Assembly (NCBI RefSeq): GCF_009827395.1
Contig: NZ_WTYX01000002.1
Location: forward strand, 992,001 to 1,056,000
Direction of reading: 5' to 3'
Length of the DNA: 64,000 nucleotides
From: Pontixanthobacter aquaemixtae
GTDB taxonomy: Bacteria; Pseudomonadota; Alphaproteobacteria; Sphingomonadales; Sphingomonadaceae
The first letter of the stretch is position 1, and the number at the start of each line of letters is the position of its first letter. Made by a program: the position numbers and the translations under genes. The notes under the pieces were generated by a model. That model had not been told where the DNA came from. It saw only the letters and a list, made by a program, of their open reading frames with translations, and did no database searches. Shown here piece after piece: positions 8,541-18,268 of this stretch.

Positions 8541-9794
8541 ATGAAAAAGCTTGCTCTGCTTCCGCTGATTGCTCTTGCGGCCACTCCGCTCGCGGCAGAA
8601 ACGCCCGAAGAGACAGCCGAAGCAGCGCTCGAGGCGGCACCGATCTGGGATGGCCATAATGATGTGCCAATCCAGCTGCGCGGGCGCTACCGCAACGTGA
8701 TTGGCGATTTCGATTTTGGCGATACCACCGACACCGGTGAGGATCATCCAGCAGGGCGGACGATGCATACCGATCTCGCCCGCCTGCGCGAGGGCAAAGT
8801 CGGGGCACAATTCTGGTCGGTCTATGTATCCGCCTCGCTCCCCGAACCCGAAGCGGTGCAGGCGGTTATCGAGCAGATCGATGTGACAAAGCGTCTGATC
8901 GCCAAATATCCGGCCGATCTCCAATTGGCGCTGACCGCGGACGATGTTCAGTCGGCGATCGACAATGGCCGCATCGCATCGATGATGGGGATGGAAGGCG
9001 GCCATTCCATCGGATCGAGCCTGGCGGTTCTGCGCCAGACTTACGATCTGGGCGCGCGCTATATGACGCTAACCCATTCCCGAAACACGCCATGGGCGGA
9101 CAGTGCGACGGACGATCCAGAGCATGACGGGCTGACCGATTTCGGCAAGGATGTTGTTCGCGAGATGAATCGCATGGGGATGCTGGTTGATCTCAGCCAT
9201 GTCAGCGAAAAGGCGATGCATGATGCGCTGGATGTGGCGGGCGCGCCGGTGATTTTCAGTCACTCCTCAGCCCGCGCGATCAACGGCCATGCGCGCAATG
9301 TGCCCGACGGTGTTCTAGCGCGATTGCCTGCGAATGGCGGAATAATCATGATCACCCATGTGCCGGGTTTTCTCAGTGAGCCTGCGCGCGAATGGAACGC
9401 CAACCGATCCGCTGAAGAAGCGCGGCTGCAGGCCTTGTGGCAAGGCCAACCCGAAGAGGTCAGCAAGCGGCTGGATGCATGGGATGAAGCCAATCCGATA
9501 CCGCGCGCGGGCATCACCGATGCCGCCGACCATATCGATCATGTGCGCAAGATTGCGGGTGTCGACAGCATTGGTATCGGCGGTGACTATGATGGTATCC
9601 CCTTTGCGCCTGACGGGCTGGAGGATGTCTCCACCTATCCGGCATTGTTCGCCGAACTCGCGCGCAGGGGATACACGCAAAGCGAATTGGAGCAGATTTC
9701 CTTTGGCAATATGATGCGGGTGATGCGCGCAGCCGAAGCCTATAAGGCCAGCGTTTCGGACATGGCCCCTATAGAAACGCCGGTTCCGGAATAA
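8541..9794 (+). CDS. Membrane dipeptidase, peptidase M19 family, exported
   Basis: 417 residues with a cleavable signal peptide (KKLALLPLIALAATPLAAE). The two-zinc site of renal-dipeptidase-like enzymes is complete: 'WDGHND' near residue 36, 'GMEGGHS' with the bridging Glu, 'DLSHVS', 'IFSHSSAR' and 'GIGGDYDG'. It hydrolyses dipeptides, often with D-residues, in the periplasm. Length is normal for the family. CGGAGA precedes the ATG. It appears monocistronic. Confidence 0.95.
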   Translation: MKKLALLPLIALAATPLAAETPEETAEAALEAAPIWDGHNDVPIQLRGRYRNVIGDFDFGDTTDTGEDHPAGRTMHTDLARLREGKVGAQFWSVYVSASLPEPEAVQAVIEQIDVTKRLIAKYPADLQLALTADDVQSAIDNGRIASMMGMEGGHSIGSSLAVLRQTYDLGARYMTLTHSRNTPWADSATDDPEHDGLTDFGKDVVREMNRMGMLVDLSHVSEKAMHDALDVAGAPVIFSHSSARAINGHARNVPDGVLARLPANGGIIMITHVPGFLSEPAREWNANRSAEEARLQALWQGQPEEVSKRLDAWDEANPIPRAGITDAADHIDHVRKIAGVDSIGIGGDYDGIPFAPDGLEDVSTYPALFAELARRGYTQSELEQISFGNMMRVMRAAEAYKASVSDMAPIETPVPE

Positions 9795-9809
9795 TTGCCA
9801 GCACCCGGC

Positions 9810-9959
9810 TTAGCCAAGCGCCGGAACAATCCACGCAAGCGACATTGCGACAACCGCAATGAGTAATCCGACACCCAGCACCCAGCGCATATGTCCGGAT
9901 TTCTCGCCGCCGCTCGCTTCGATCTCATCAATGTGAATTTCTTCGCCGTCTTTGTGCAT
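9810..9959 (-). CDS. Small single-span membrane protein, 49 aa
   Basis: A short gene read directly from the sequence: ATG at 9959 with AAGGGAA about 6 bp upstream, and TAA at 9810-9812. The N-terminal half is acidic (MHKDGEEIHIDEIEAS) and the C-terminal half (MRWVLGVGLLIAVVAMSLAWIV) is one hydrophobic span. Similar 'acidic tail plus one helix' proteins recur in Erythrobacteraceae genomes as hypotheticals (general recollection). Function is unknown. It lies convergent to the dipeptidase. Confidence 0.75.
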   Translation of the reverse strand: MHKDGEEIHIDEIEASGGEKSGHMRWVLGVGLLIAVVAMSLAWIVPALG

Positions 9960-10045
9960 AGTCGGTTCCCTTCCGTTAGGTTCTTCTAAGGTACTTAGGG
10001 AAGGGAACGGTCAAGCAGACCAACGGTTCCGGTTTGGCGTGCGGC

Positions 10046-10885
10046 TCAGTCGCGCAGCAGCTCGTTAATACCGGTTTTTGATCGGGTTTGCGCGTCCACG
10101 GTTTTGACGATCACCGCGCAGGCCAGCGATGGGCCGGGCGATCCATCGGGCAGAGGTTTTCCAGGAAGCGCGCCAGGCACAACCACGCTGTAAGGCGGAA
10201 TATGACCGGTGATAATCTCGCCCGTTTCGCGGTTCACGATTTTGGTCGATTGGGTGATAAACACGCCCATTGCGACTACGCAGCCTTCGCCCACGATCAC
10301 GCCCTCAACGATCTCGGAACGCGCACCAATAAAGCAATTGTCGCCGATGATGGTCGGGTTGGCCTGCATCGGTTCAAGCACGCCGCCAATCCCCGTGCCG
10401 GCCGAGATGTGGCAATTCTTGCCGATTTGCGCACAGCTGCCGATCGAACCCCATGTGTCGACCATGGTTCCGTCACCGACATAGGCCCCGATATTGACGA
10501 AGCTGGGCATCAGCACCACGTCCTTGCCGATATGGCAGCCCTTGCGGGCAATCGCGCCGGGCACCACGCGGAAGCCAGCTTCGCGGAAGCGTGCTTCGTC
10601 CCAGCCGGCAAATTTGGAAGGAACCTTGTCAAATGCAGGGGCGCCGGCAGAGCCGCCTTCCATCACCACATTGTCGTTGAGCCGGAAAGACAGCAGCACC
10701 GCCTTTTTCAGCCATTGATTGACATGCCAGCCGCCATTGCCGTCAGGTTCAGCCACCCGTCCTTCGCCGCTGTCGAGCATAGCCAGCGCGGCATCGACAT
10801 GCGCGCGCACTTCGCTGCTATCGGGCGTTACATTGGCGCGGTCTTCCCAAGCGGCTTCGATGGCGTTTTCAAGTTCTGCGGTCAT
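10046..10885 (-). CDS. dapD: 2,3,4,5-tetrahydropyridine-2,6-dicarboxylate N-succinyltransferase
   Basis: 279 residues from the ATG at 10885, which has GGAG upstream and matches the family start ([16 protein letters not shown]). The left-handed beta-helix hexapeptide repeats are plain ('[32 protein letters not shown]'). The enzyme succinylates tetrahydrodipicolinate in the DAP/lysine pathway and feeds peptidoglycan synthesis in the cytoplasm. No other dap gene is adjacent. Confidence 0.97.
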   Translation of the reverse strand: MTAELENAIEAAWEDRANVTPDSSEVRAHVDAALAMLDSGEGRVAEPDGNGGWHVNQWLKKAVLLSFRLNDNVVMEGGSAGAPAFDKVPSKFAGWDEARFREAGFRVVPGAIARKGCHIGKDVVLMPSFVNIGAYVGDGTMVDTWGSIGSCAQIGKNCHISAGTGIGGVLEPMQANPTIIGDNCFIGARSEIVEGVIVGEGCVVAMGVFITQSTKIVNRETGEIITGHIPPYSVVVPGALPGKPLPDGSPGPSLACAVIVKTVDAQTRSKTGINELLRD

Positions 10886-10976
10886 TGCTGGCTCCAAATC
10901 AGATATATGCCAGCGCTGCTAGCGATGGCAGCGAAGGGGAGCAAGGGCAACGCGCGCTCAAGAATGAACGGCGGCC

Positions 10977-12035
10977 CTAAAGCCCCGCTTTCTTGGCAAA
11001 ATGATAGGCCCGCTCGACCAGCGGGACCACGCGGTCTGACATTTTCTTAGCGTGCGCGCTGGATGCGGTGCCATCGATCACGCGCTTTTTGATGCCCTGG
11101 ATAATCCCCGCTAAGCGGAACAGATTATAGGAAAAATACCAATCCATCGGCGGCACCGGATATCCGGTGCGCTTCACATAACGCTCGGTCGCTTCTTCAA
11201 TCGTCGGGATGCCCAGCTCTTTATGATCCAGCCCGCCAATACCCGCACGGCCATCAACCGGGCTGATCCAGTTGAGCATCAGATAGCTGAAATCGCCAAT
11301 CGGGTCGCCTAGCGTCGACAGTTCCCAATCGAGCACCGCCAGAACTTCCGGTTTGTCTTTGTGGAAAATCATATTGTCGAGCCGGTAGTCGCCATGGACG
11401 ATGCTGCTCGCATGCTGGTCGGGAATGGTTGTTGGCAGCCATTCGATCAGCTCGTCCATTTCCGGGATCACTTCGGTTTCGGACAACTTGTATTGCTTGG
11501 ACCAGCGCGAAATCTGCCGCGCGCAGTAATCGGTCGGCTTGCCGAAGTCATCCATCCCGATGGCCGCAACATCGGTGGTGTGGAGATCGGCCATCGTGTC
11601 GATCATCGAATTGTAAATGTCGCCGCGCTCTGCCTTGTCCGAAGCGGGCAGGGCGCCATCCCACAGGCTGCGCCCATCGGCGAGGCCCATGACGAAGAAC
11701 ATCGACCCGATGACATCCTTGTCCTCGCATAGCCCGTAAGCTTTGGGCACGGGGAAGCCGGTCGGGCCAAGGCACGCCATGGCCTTGTATTCGCGGTCTA
11801 CCGCATGCGCGCTGGGAAGCAGCTTTCCGAAAGGTTGGCGGCGCAGGACGTAAGACTGCGAAGGCGTGTCGATCCGGTAAGTCGGGTTCGATTGGCCGCC
11901 TTTGAACTTGGTCATGCTGAGCGGTCCGGTGAAGCCGTCGACATTGGCTTCCATCCACTCTGTCAGCTTGGCTTCGTCGAGTTTGTCCGCATCGGGAACC
12001 TCGACCGTGCCGACCATTTCCTTTTCGTAGTCCAT
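10977..12035 (-). CDS. APH-type phosphotransferase, acyl-CoA-dehydrogenase-associated
   Basis: 352 residues. It has the aminoglycoside-phosphotransferase/choline-kinase fold: 'GGQSNPTY' (ATP loop), 'SIVHGDYRLDNMIFH' (catalytic HGDxxxxN) and 'LAVLDWELSTLGDP' (metal-binding Asp). This subtype is regularly encoded next to acyl-CoA dehydrogenases, as in the human ACAD10/11 fusions that phosphorylate hydroxy-acyl-CoAs. A role in 4-hydroxy-acid degradation is therefore an inference. It sits 12 bp downstream of the Zn-dehydrogenase gene on the same strand. Confidence 0.9.
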   Translation of the reverse strand: MDYEKEMVGTVEVPDADKLDEAKLTEWMEANVDGFTGPLSMTKFKGGQSNPTYRIDTPSQSYVLRRQPFGKLLPSAHAVDREYKAMACLGPTGFPVPKAYGLCEDKDVIGSMFFVMGLADGRSLWDGALPASDKAERGDIYNSMIDTMADLHTTDVAAIGMDDFGKPTDYCARQISRWSKQYKLSETEVIPEMDELIEWLPTTIPDQHASSIVHGDYRLDNMIFHKDKPEVLAVLDWELSTLGDPIGDFSYLMLNWISPVDGRAGIGGLDHKELGIPTIEEATERYVKRTGYPVPPMDWYFSYNLFRLAGIIQGIKKRVIDGTASSAHAKKMSDRVVPLVERAYHFAKKAGL

Positions 12036-12047
12036 TGCCGCTTTTCC

Positions 12048-13136
12048 TTAGTCGAACACAATCACCGAGCGCGCCGAATGCCCGTCGCGCATCTTGTCAA
12101 AGCCCTGATTGATTTCGTCCAGGCTGATCCGCTCTGCAATCAGCGTGTCGAGATCGAGCAGGCCGCGCATGTAGAAATCCACCAGACGCGGAAGATCAAC
12201 AGGGAACTGGTTGTACCCCATGATCGCCCCTTGCAGCTTCTTGCCGCCGAGCAGATCCATCGCGCCCAATCCCACTTTGCAATCGAGCGGCATCATCCCA
12301 AGAATGATCGCGGTTCCGCCGCGCCTCAGCGAGGCAACGGCCAGATCGGCTGATGCCTGTCTGCCGACAGCTTCGATTGCGTAATGCACGCCGCCATCGG
12401 ACAGTTTGATGATCTGCTTGGCGGCGTCCTCCGCCATCGCGTCAACCGTATGCGTGGCGCCCAGAACTTTGGCGAGCTCGCGCTTTTCCGGGATCGGGTC
12501 CGCCGCGATAACCATGCCGGCACCAGCAATTTTCGCCGCGTTGATCGCTGCCAGTCCAACACCGCCGCAACCGACAACAACGATCGTTTCGCCCGGTGTC
12601 AGATTGGCGGCGTTGAAGATTGTTCCCGCGCCCGTTGTCACCGCACAGCCGATCAAAGCGGCGCGGTCCAGCGGCATGTCCTTGTCGATTGAAACGCAGG
12701 CATTCTCATGGATCAGCATCTGTTCGCTAAAGGCGGACAGATTGAGCATCTGATTGACCGTTTCGCCGCCGTTGCGAGTGATCCGTACAGGAGCATCCGC
12801 ATCGCGCCTTGTGCCGGCGCCCATGCACAATGCCATCCGGCCGGTAACGCAGAATTCGCATTGGCCGCAAAACGCGGACAGGCAGGACACGACATGATCG
12901 CCCGGCTTAACCGACCGTACTTCGCTGCCCACGGCGCGAACGACGCCCGCAGCTTCGTGGCCCGGAATGGCGGGCAGCGCATGCGGATAAGCGCCGTCGA
13001 CAAAGTGCAGGTCCGAATGGCACAGACCGCACGCCTTGGTGTCAATCAGCACCTCATGCGGTGCCGGATCGGCCAGCTCGACTTCGCCAATGGTGAGCCC
13101 TTTGCCGGGTTGTTCTAGAATTGCTGCTTTTGCCAT
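12048..13136 (-). CDS. Zn-dependent class III-like alcohol dehydrogenase
   Basis: 362 residues. 'ACGLCHSDLH' gives the catalytic zinc Cys and 'GHEAAGVV' the His/Glu. 'CLSAFCGQCEFCVTGRMALC' carries the four structural-zinc Cys, and 'VVGCGGVGLAAI' is the Rossmann nucleotide loop. It should oxidise an alcohol or hydroxyacyl substrate with NAD. The context between a phosphotransferase and an acyl-CoA dehydrogenase points to a catabolic alcohol intermediate rather than formaldehyde detoxification, which is an inference. Confidence 0.93.
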   Translation of the reverse strand: MAKAAILEQPGKGLTIGEVELADPAPHEVLIDTKACGLCHSDLHFVDGAYPHALPAIPGHEAAGVVRAVGSEVRSVKPGDHVVSCLSAFCGQCEFCVTGRMALCMGAGTRRDADAPVRITRNGGETVNQMLNLSAFSEQMLIHENACVSIDKDMPLDRAALIGCAVTTGAGTIFNAANLTPGETIVVVGCGGVGLAAINAAKIAGAGMVIAADPIPEKRELAKVLGATHTVDAMAEDAAKQIIKLSDGGVHYAIEAVGRQASADLAVASLRRGGTAIILGMMPLDCKVGLGAMDLLGGKKLQGAIMGYNQFPVDLPRLVDFYMRGLLDLDTLIAERISLDEINQGFDKMRDGHSARSVIVFD

Positions 13137-13234
13137 GTTTCTTTTTCCTCAACGTGTTTCGAGACGAGGTTCGGAACGCGTCGTCACCTCTCGTCAGGAT
13201 GAGCAGAACCACTCGGCTCTGCCCTTAATGAGCA

Positions 13235-13265
13235 GCCCGGCCCCGAAATTGTCCAAGGGCCGGGC
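13235..13265. terminator. Strong GC hairpin between two catabolic genes
   Basis: A perfect 9-bp stem, GCCCGGCCC with GGGCCGGGC, encloses a 13-nt loop in the 145-bp gap between the acyl-CoA dehydrogenase and the alcohol dehydrogenase genes. No T-run follows on either strand, so it may attenuate transcription or stabilise mRNA ends rather than terminate. Confidence 0.5.
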
Positions 13266-13281
13266 GTCTCGAAAGGATCGT

Positions 13282-14568
13282 TTATCGCGTTGCGGCCATA
13301 TCGCCCGAGCTGACCCCAGCATGGTTCGGCAGATCGGTGTGCTTCGAGAATTCGATCCGCGCAATCGACCGCGCGTGAACTTCGTCAGGACCGTCAGCGA
13401 GGCGCAAAGTCCGTTGATGGGCATATGCGCTGGCAAGGCCATAGTCGTTCGAGACACCGCCACCGCCATGCGCCTGAATCGCATCGTCGATGATCTTGAG
13501 CGCCATATTCGGAGCCTGCACCTTGATCATTGCGATTTCCTGCTTGGCCATCTTGTTGCCGACCTTGTCCATCATATCGGCGGCTTTGAGGCACAGCAGA
13601 CGTGTCATTTCGATGTCGATGCGCGCGCGCGCGACGCGTTCTTCCCAGACCGAGTGTTTGTAGATCGGTTTTCCGAAAGCTTCGCGCTCTTGCAGGCGGC
13701 GGCACATTTTGGCCAGCGCTTCTTCGGCAACGCCGATGGTGCGCATGCAGTGATGGATACGGCCGGGGCCGAGGCGGCCCTGGGCGATCTCGAAACCGCG
13801 GCCTTCGCCGAGCAGCAGGTTCGTGGCCGGAACGCGCACGTCTTTCAGTTCGACTTCCATATGGCCATGCGGCGCATCGTCATATCCGAACACCGGCAAG
13901 TGGCGTAGGATGTTTACGCCGGGCGCATCCATTGGAACAATAACCTGCGACTGCTGCTGGTGACGCTTGGCTTCAAAGTTTGTTTTACCCATCGTGATCG
14001 CGACTTTGCAGCGTGGATCGCCAAGGCCTGACGACCACCATTTGCGGCCATTGATGACATATTCATCGCCATCACGTTCGATGCGGGTTTCGATATTGGT
14101 CGCATCGGAAGAGGCAACGCGCGGCTCGGTCATTAGGAAGGCAGAACGGATCTCGCCATTCATCAGCGGGGTCAGCCACTGGTCTTTCTGCTCGCGCGTC
14201 CCGTAACGGTGGAACACTTCCATATTGCCGGTGTCAGGCGCGGAGCAGTTGAACACTTCGCTCGACCAGCCAATGCGGCCCATTTCTTCGGCGCACAGGG
14301 CATATTCGACATTGGTCAGGCCGGGGCCCTCAAATTCGAAACTGTCGTCAACATGGCTCAGCTGGCCCTGCGGCGGCATGAACAGGTTCCAAATGCCTTG
14401 CGATTTGGCCTTAACTTTCATCTCTTCGATGATCGGAATGACTTTCCAGCGCTCACCCTCATTATCCTGATCGATATAGGTCTGCATATTGGGGCGGATA
14501 TTCGCTTCGATGAAATCGCGCACGCGGTCGCGCCAATGGGTCTGCCGTTCGGTGAGATCAAAATTCAT
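13282..14568 (-). CDS. Acyl-CoA dehydrogenase family protein
   Basis: 428 residues with the full FAD acyl-CoA dehydrogenase layout: alpha-helical N-domain, '[18 protein letters not shown]' in the beta-domain, and a C-terminal helical domain with '[25 protein letters not shown]'. The C-terminal signature and extra N-terminal length resemble the ACAD10/11-like subgroup, matching the neighbouring phosphotransferase. It introduces a 2,3-double bond into an acyl-CoA. ATG start in good context. First gene of the small minus-strand group ending at 10977. Confidence 0.93.
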   Translation of the reverse strand: MNFDLTERQTHWRDRVRDFIEANIRPNMQTYIDQDNEGERWKVIPIIEEMKVKAKSQGIWNLFMPPQGQLSHVDDSFEFEGPGLTNVEYALCAEEMGRIGWSSEVFNCSAPDTGNMEVFHRYGTREQKDQWLTPLMNGEIRSAFLMTEPRVASSDATNIETRIERDGDEYVINGRKWWSSGLGDPRCKVAITMGKTNFEAKRHQQQSQVIVPMDAPGVNILRHLPVFGYDDAPHGHMEVELKDVRVPATNLLLGEGRGFEIAQGRLGPGRIHHCMRTIGVAEEALAKMCRRLQEREAFGKPIYKHSVWEERVARARIDIEMTRLLCLKAADMMDKVGNKMAKQEIAMIKVQAPNMALKIIDDAIQAHGGGGVSNDYGLASAYAHQRTLRLADGPDEVHARSIARIEFSKHTDLPNHAGVSSGDMAATR

Positions 14569-14600
14569 GGGGTCTGTCCTTATTACGATTCGGTATTTGC

Positions 14601-16037
14601 TTAGGGTAAGGTGTTGCTGCCGTCGAGATCGCTTTGCGAAGTGTCATTGAGAGCAGCAAGACGGGCTTCGTGTTCGGCCCGATCAATCGGAAAACGGTTG
14701 AGCCAGAATGCCGATGCAACGCCCAGAACAAAGATCGCAGCACAATACATTGCGGCCAGCGCCGCGAGAATATTGGCTGCAACGTCGCCCGGGGCGCTGC
14801 CGGTGGGAAATTGCGAAACCGACAGCATTACGCCGGCCAGCAATATTCCCACGCCAGTGGCGCTTTTCTGGACCAGCCAGTTGCCTGCGTAAAAACTTCC
14901 TTCGGCGCGGCGGCCGGTGCGCTGTTCGAATTGTTCGATCACCTCTGCCACCATCGAGGTCGCCGAGATCACTGCGGCAACCCCGGCTGCGTTGCTCAGG
15001 AAAATGAAGCCGAACAATGTAAAGGCGGCGGCGTTGGTGCCCAGTTCGGGCCACCAGCCGATGTGAAACAGCCCGTAAGGGACAAGCCACAATGTCATCG
15101 ACAAAATCGTCGCGACCGCGCCGGTTTTCGCTTTGCCGAACCGGCTGTGCAGCCCTGCCAGAGCGTAGAACACCAGCACCACGCTTAGGAACAGGACGAT
15201 CGGATAAATATACGATAATTGCGAGAGCGAAAGCTGCCACACAAAAATGTAGAGATAGTTCGAAAGGGCAAATGTCATCCCCTGACTGACATAGGCCGCG
15301 AGCGCACCGGCGGCGAAAATCAGGAAAGCCTTTTCGGAAAACGCCTCGCGAATTTCGTGGAAAGCGGACTTGAATCCAAATGGATCTGGCCGGTCCTTCG
15401 GATATCGGGCGATCCATTTATGTTGCCCTGCGGCGGAAACCAGCACGGCTATGGCCATCACGACCGAGCCATAGAGCGCATAGCTGTCATAACCCTCTGC
15501 CGATTGGGGGCCATTGATCAGGAACACACCGTAAGCCAGCCACAGAATGACCAATCCGCTTCCCCAGCCGAACAGGAACCGGAACCGGAACAGTGTGGTA
15601 CGTTCTTCGTAATCGCGCGTCAGTTCGGGAACCAACGCAATCGATGGGACTTCGCAGGCTGACAGCAGCAGGCGCACGATGATCGCAAGTGTCAAAAGCG
15701 TCCAGAAACTGGGCGTACCATCGACCGGCGGCATCCATAGAAAATACCATGCAAAGGCAAGCGGGATCGGTGCCGCATAAAGCCATGGAAGCCTCCGCCC
15801 CCAAGCTGTGTAAGTGCGATCGGAAAGATTTCCCAGAAACGGATCAATGAACGCATCAACGATCAAAGCGATGACCAGCGCAAGGCTGACCAACCATGCT
15901 TCCATCCCCAGGACCAGATTGTAATAGGTCAGTAGAAAAACGGAAAAACCGTTGTCCTTGATGCCAAACGCGATTGCGCCCGAACCGTTGAACAGCTTGA
16001 TCCGTAGCGGCAGTGGTTTGGCGGTTTCGGCGCTCAC
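14601..16037 (-). CDS. GPH-family (MFS) sodium/proton symporter
   Basis: 478 residues with about 12 membrane spans. '[26 protein letters not shown]' near residues 62-87 is the classic loop motif of glycoside-pentoside-hexuronide:cation symporters. Substrate cannot be read from the sequence; neighbours suggest a lipid- or terpenoid-like carbon source rather than a sugar, but this is weak. The start is GTG, overlapping the SDR stop codon (GTGA), so the two genes are translationally coupled. Confidence 0.9.
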   Translation of the reverse strand: MSAETAKPLPLRIKLFNGSGAIAFGIKDNGFSVFLLTYYNLVLGMEAWLVSLALVIALIVDAFIDPFLGNLSDRTYTAWGRRLPWLYAAPIPLAFAWYFLWMPPVDGTPSFWTLLTLAIIVRLLLSACEVPSIALVPELTRDYEERTTLFRFRFLFGWGSGLVILWLAYGVFLINGPQSAEGYDSYALYGSVVMAIAVLVSAAGQHKWIARYPKDRPDPFGFKSAFHEIREAFSEKAFLIFAAGALAAYVSQGMTFALSNYLYIFVWQLSLSQLSYIYPIVLFLSVVLVFYALAGLHSRFGKAKTGAVATILSMTLWLVPYGLFHIGWWPELGTNAAAFTLFGFIFLSNAAGVAAVISATSMVAEVIEQFEQRTGRRAEGSFYAGNWLVQKSATGVGILLAGVMLSVSQFPTGSAPGDVAANILAALAAMYCAAIFVLGVASAFWLNRFPIDRAEHEARLAALNDTSQSDLDGSNTLP

Positions 16038-16879
16038 TCGGCTTCAGCCTCTGCCAGCGCGCGCAGTGAATCGAATATGCTCGGCTCTGATTGATCCCAA
16101 GAGTATCGGGGGCCCAAGGTGATCCCGCCATCGACAATCATCGAATGACCGTTGACGAAGGATGCTTCCTCGCTCGCCAGATAGGCCATTGCGTTGGCAA
16201 TATCTTCTGGCTGTCCGCCGCGCGCAACGGGTTGCGCCTGCTGCGACATGGCGGCGATTGCCTGTTTGCCAATCTCTGCCTTCTGGCCCTCTAGCTCCAG
16301 CGATCTGGTGAAAATGTTGGTGTTGATGAAGCCCGGCTGGATCGCGTTGACGCGGATCTGGTGCCTGGCCAGCTGGGCTGCTGCTATCTTTGTCAGATGC
16401 AACACGCCGGCCTTGGCAACCGCATAGGCATTGGGGGAATAACCCGGCCCGACCGCGGCGACGCTCGACGTGTTGATGATCGATGCATTGGCGCGGCCGA
16501 TCATATGCGGAACTGCATAGCGGATGCCGAAGGCTGCCGAGCGCAGCAGCAGGTCCATTGTCAGGTCCCAGCCTTCCGGCTCGATCTCGTCGATCGGTGC
16601 GCCATCGCCGCCCGCACCTGCATTGTTGAACACAATGTCGATCCCGCCGGTGTCTGCCGCTGCGCGATCCATCAGCGCCTTGATATCCTCTGTAGAGGTC
16701 ACATCGCATCGCTGGAAAGTGATTTTGCCGTTGGAACTTTCGGCCAATTCTGCGCCGCCCGCTTCGTCGATATCGGCGGCAAAAACATGCGCGCCCTCGC
16801 TGGCAAGCAGCAGCACGGAAGCCTTCCCAATTCCTGATGCTGCGCCGGTGACGACAGCGGTTTTTCCAGAGAATCGCAT
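16034..16879 (-). CDS. Short-chain dehydrogenase/reductase
   Basis: 281 residues. The Rossmann motif TGAASGIG, 'NNAGAG', catalytic Ser in 'INTSSVAA' and 'YAVAK' are intact. The C-terminal 'GGITLGPRYSWDQ' tail is slightly longer than the 250-residue norm. It probably oxidises a hydroxyl group in the same catabolic route as the flanking dehydrogenases. AGAGG precedes the ATG. It starts the coupled SDR-transporter unit and is divergent from the acyl-CoA dehydrogenase at 17072. Confidence 0.92.
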   Translation of the reverse strand: MRFSGKTAVVTGAASGIGKASVLLLASEGAHVFAADIDEAGGAELAESSNGKITFQRCDVTSTEDIKALMDRAAADTGGIDIVFNNAGAGGDGAPIDEIEPEGWDLTMDLLLRSAAFGIRYAVPHMIGRANASIINTSSVAAVGPGYSPNAYAVAKAGVLHLTKIAAAQLARHQIRVNAIQPGFINTNIFTRSLELEGQKAEIGKQAIAAMSQQAQPVARGGQPEDIANAMAYLASEEASFVNGHSMIVDGGITLGPRYSWDQSEPSIFDSLRALAEAEAE

Positions 16880-17071
16880 GCACCTCTCCCAAGGTTTTTC
16901 TTTGCAACCAGCTTAGGGATAGGAACCTAAGCGTCAACGCTGCTTTGCCTGACGCTACGGCACGGCGGGTCAGCGCAGAGGCGCTTGCGATGCACTGCCT
17001 TTTGCCCTTAACGTAAACGGCAATCGGAGGGTCGATTTGGCCCTGATAAACCCGAATCGAGAGGAACCATA

Positions 17072-18265
17072 ATGTCCGATCTGGAACAATTCCGTACAGA
17101 GACGCGCGCTTGGCTTGATGCCAATTGCCCCGAAGAAATGCGTCAACCCGTACGCGATGATGACGATACCTATTGGGGTGGCCGCAATGCTACTTTCAAG
17201 AACGACGCGCAGAAGGCGTGGTTCGAATCGTGCCGCGACAAGGGCTACACGGTTCCGGCATGGCCGAAGGAATATGGCGGCGCAGGATTGTCTGCTGCCG
17301 AAGCCAAGATTCTTCGCCAGGAAATGGCGCGCATTGGCGCGCGCCCGCCATTGTCCAGCTTCGGCATCTGGATGCTGGGCCCGGCGCTTCTGAAATTCGG
17401 TACCGAGGGCCAGAAGCAGCGCTTCCTCAACGAAATCGCGCGTGGCGAAATACGCTGGTGCCAGGGCTATTCAGAACCCGGTTCGGGCAGCGATCTTGTC
17501 TCGATGCAAACATTTGGCGAGGACAAAGGCGATCACTGGGTGGTCAATGGCCAGAAGATCTGGACCTCTTATGCCGATCAAGCCGACTGGATTTTCTGCC
17601 TCGTCCGGACAGACAAGGACAACAAATATCAGGGCATCACATTCATGCTCTATGATATGACCAACCAGGGCGTTTCGACCAAGCCGATCCTGCTGATCAG
17701 CGGAAGCAGCCCGTTTTGCGAAACCTTCTTTGATGATGTCAAAGTGCCCAAATCCTATGGCGATGATTGCCCGGGCTATGTGGGCGAGATCAATCGCGGT
17801 TGGGATGTTGCCAAATATCTGCTGGGACACGAGCGTGAGATGATTTCCGGCATGGGCGGCGGCGAACATACGGCTGCCATCGGTGCGGCTATGCAGCGCC
17901 GCAGCGCCCAGGATGGCGACGATCTTGATCCGGTGCTGCGCGCCGAACTGGCGCAATTCGATGTCGATGCGCTTGCTTTCACCGCAATGGGCGAGAAATT
18001 CATGGACGAGATGAAAGCCGGCAAAGGCCATCCCGCGCAGCCTAATATGATGAAATATGTCGGGACAGAGCTGAACAAGCGCCGTCACGAATTGATGATG
18101 TCGGCTGGCGGGTCGCGCAGCCTCGAATGGGAAAGCGACGAAACCGGTGGCGGCAAGCCATCGCGCAATTGGCTGCGCACCAAAGCCAACTCGATCGAAG
18201 GCGGAACCAGCGAAGTCATGCTGAACGTCATTTCCAAACGTATTCTTGATCTGCCGGGAGCCTGA
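17072..18265 (+). CDS. Acyl-CoA dehydrogenase, large-type subunit of a pair
   Basis: 397 residues. 'GYSEPGSGSDLVSMQT' is the FAD/substrate loop and 'NSIEGGTSEVMLNVISKRILDLPG' the C-terminal signature. Together with the next gene (3 bp away) it resembles the paired acyl-CoA dehydrogenase subunits that form alpha2beta2 heterotetramers in steroid side-chain degradation (FadE/ChsE type). That pairing is inferred from gene order and similarity in style only. GAGAGGAA precedes the ATG. Confidence 0.93.
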   Translation: MSDLEQFRTETRAWLDANCPEEMRQPVRDDDDTYWGGRNATFKNDAQKAWFESCRDKGYTVPAWPKEYGGAGLSAAEAKILRQEMARIGARPPLSSFGIWMLGPALLKFGTEGQKQRFLNEIARGEIRWCQGYSEPGSGSDLVSMQTFGEDKGDHWVVNGQKIWTSYADQADWIFCLVRTDKDNKYQGITFMLYDMTNQGVSTKPILLISGSSPFCETFFDDVKVPKSYGDDCPGYVGEINRGWDVAKYLLGHEREMISGMGGGEHTAAIGAAMQRRSAQDGDDLDPVLRAELAQFDVDALAFTAMGEKFMDEMKAGKGHPAQPNMMKYVGTELNKRRHELMMSAGGSRSLEWESDETGGGKPSRNWLRTKANSIEGGTSEVMLNVISKRILDLPGA

Positions 18266-18268
18266 TCA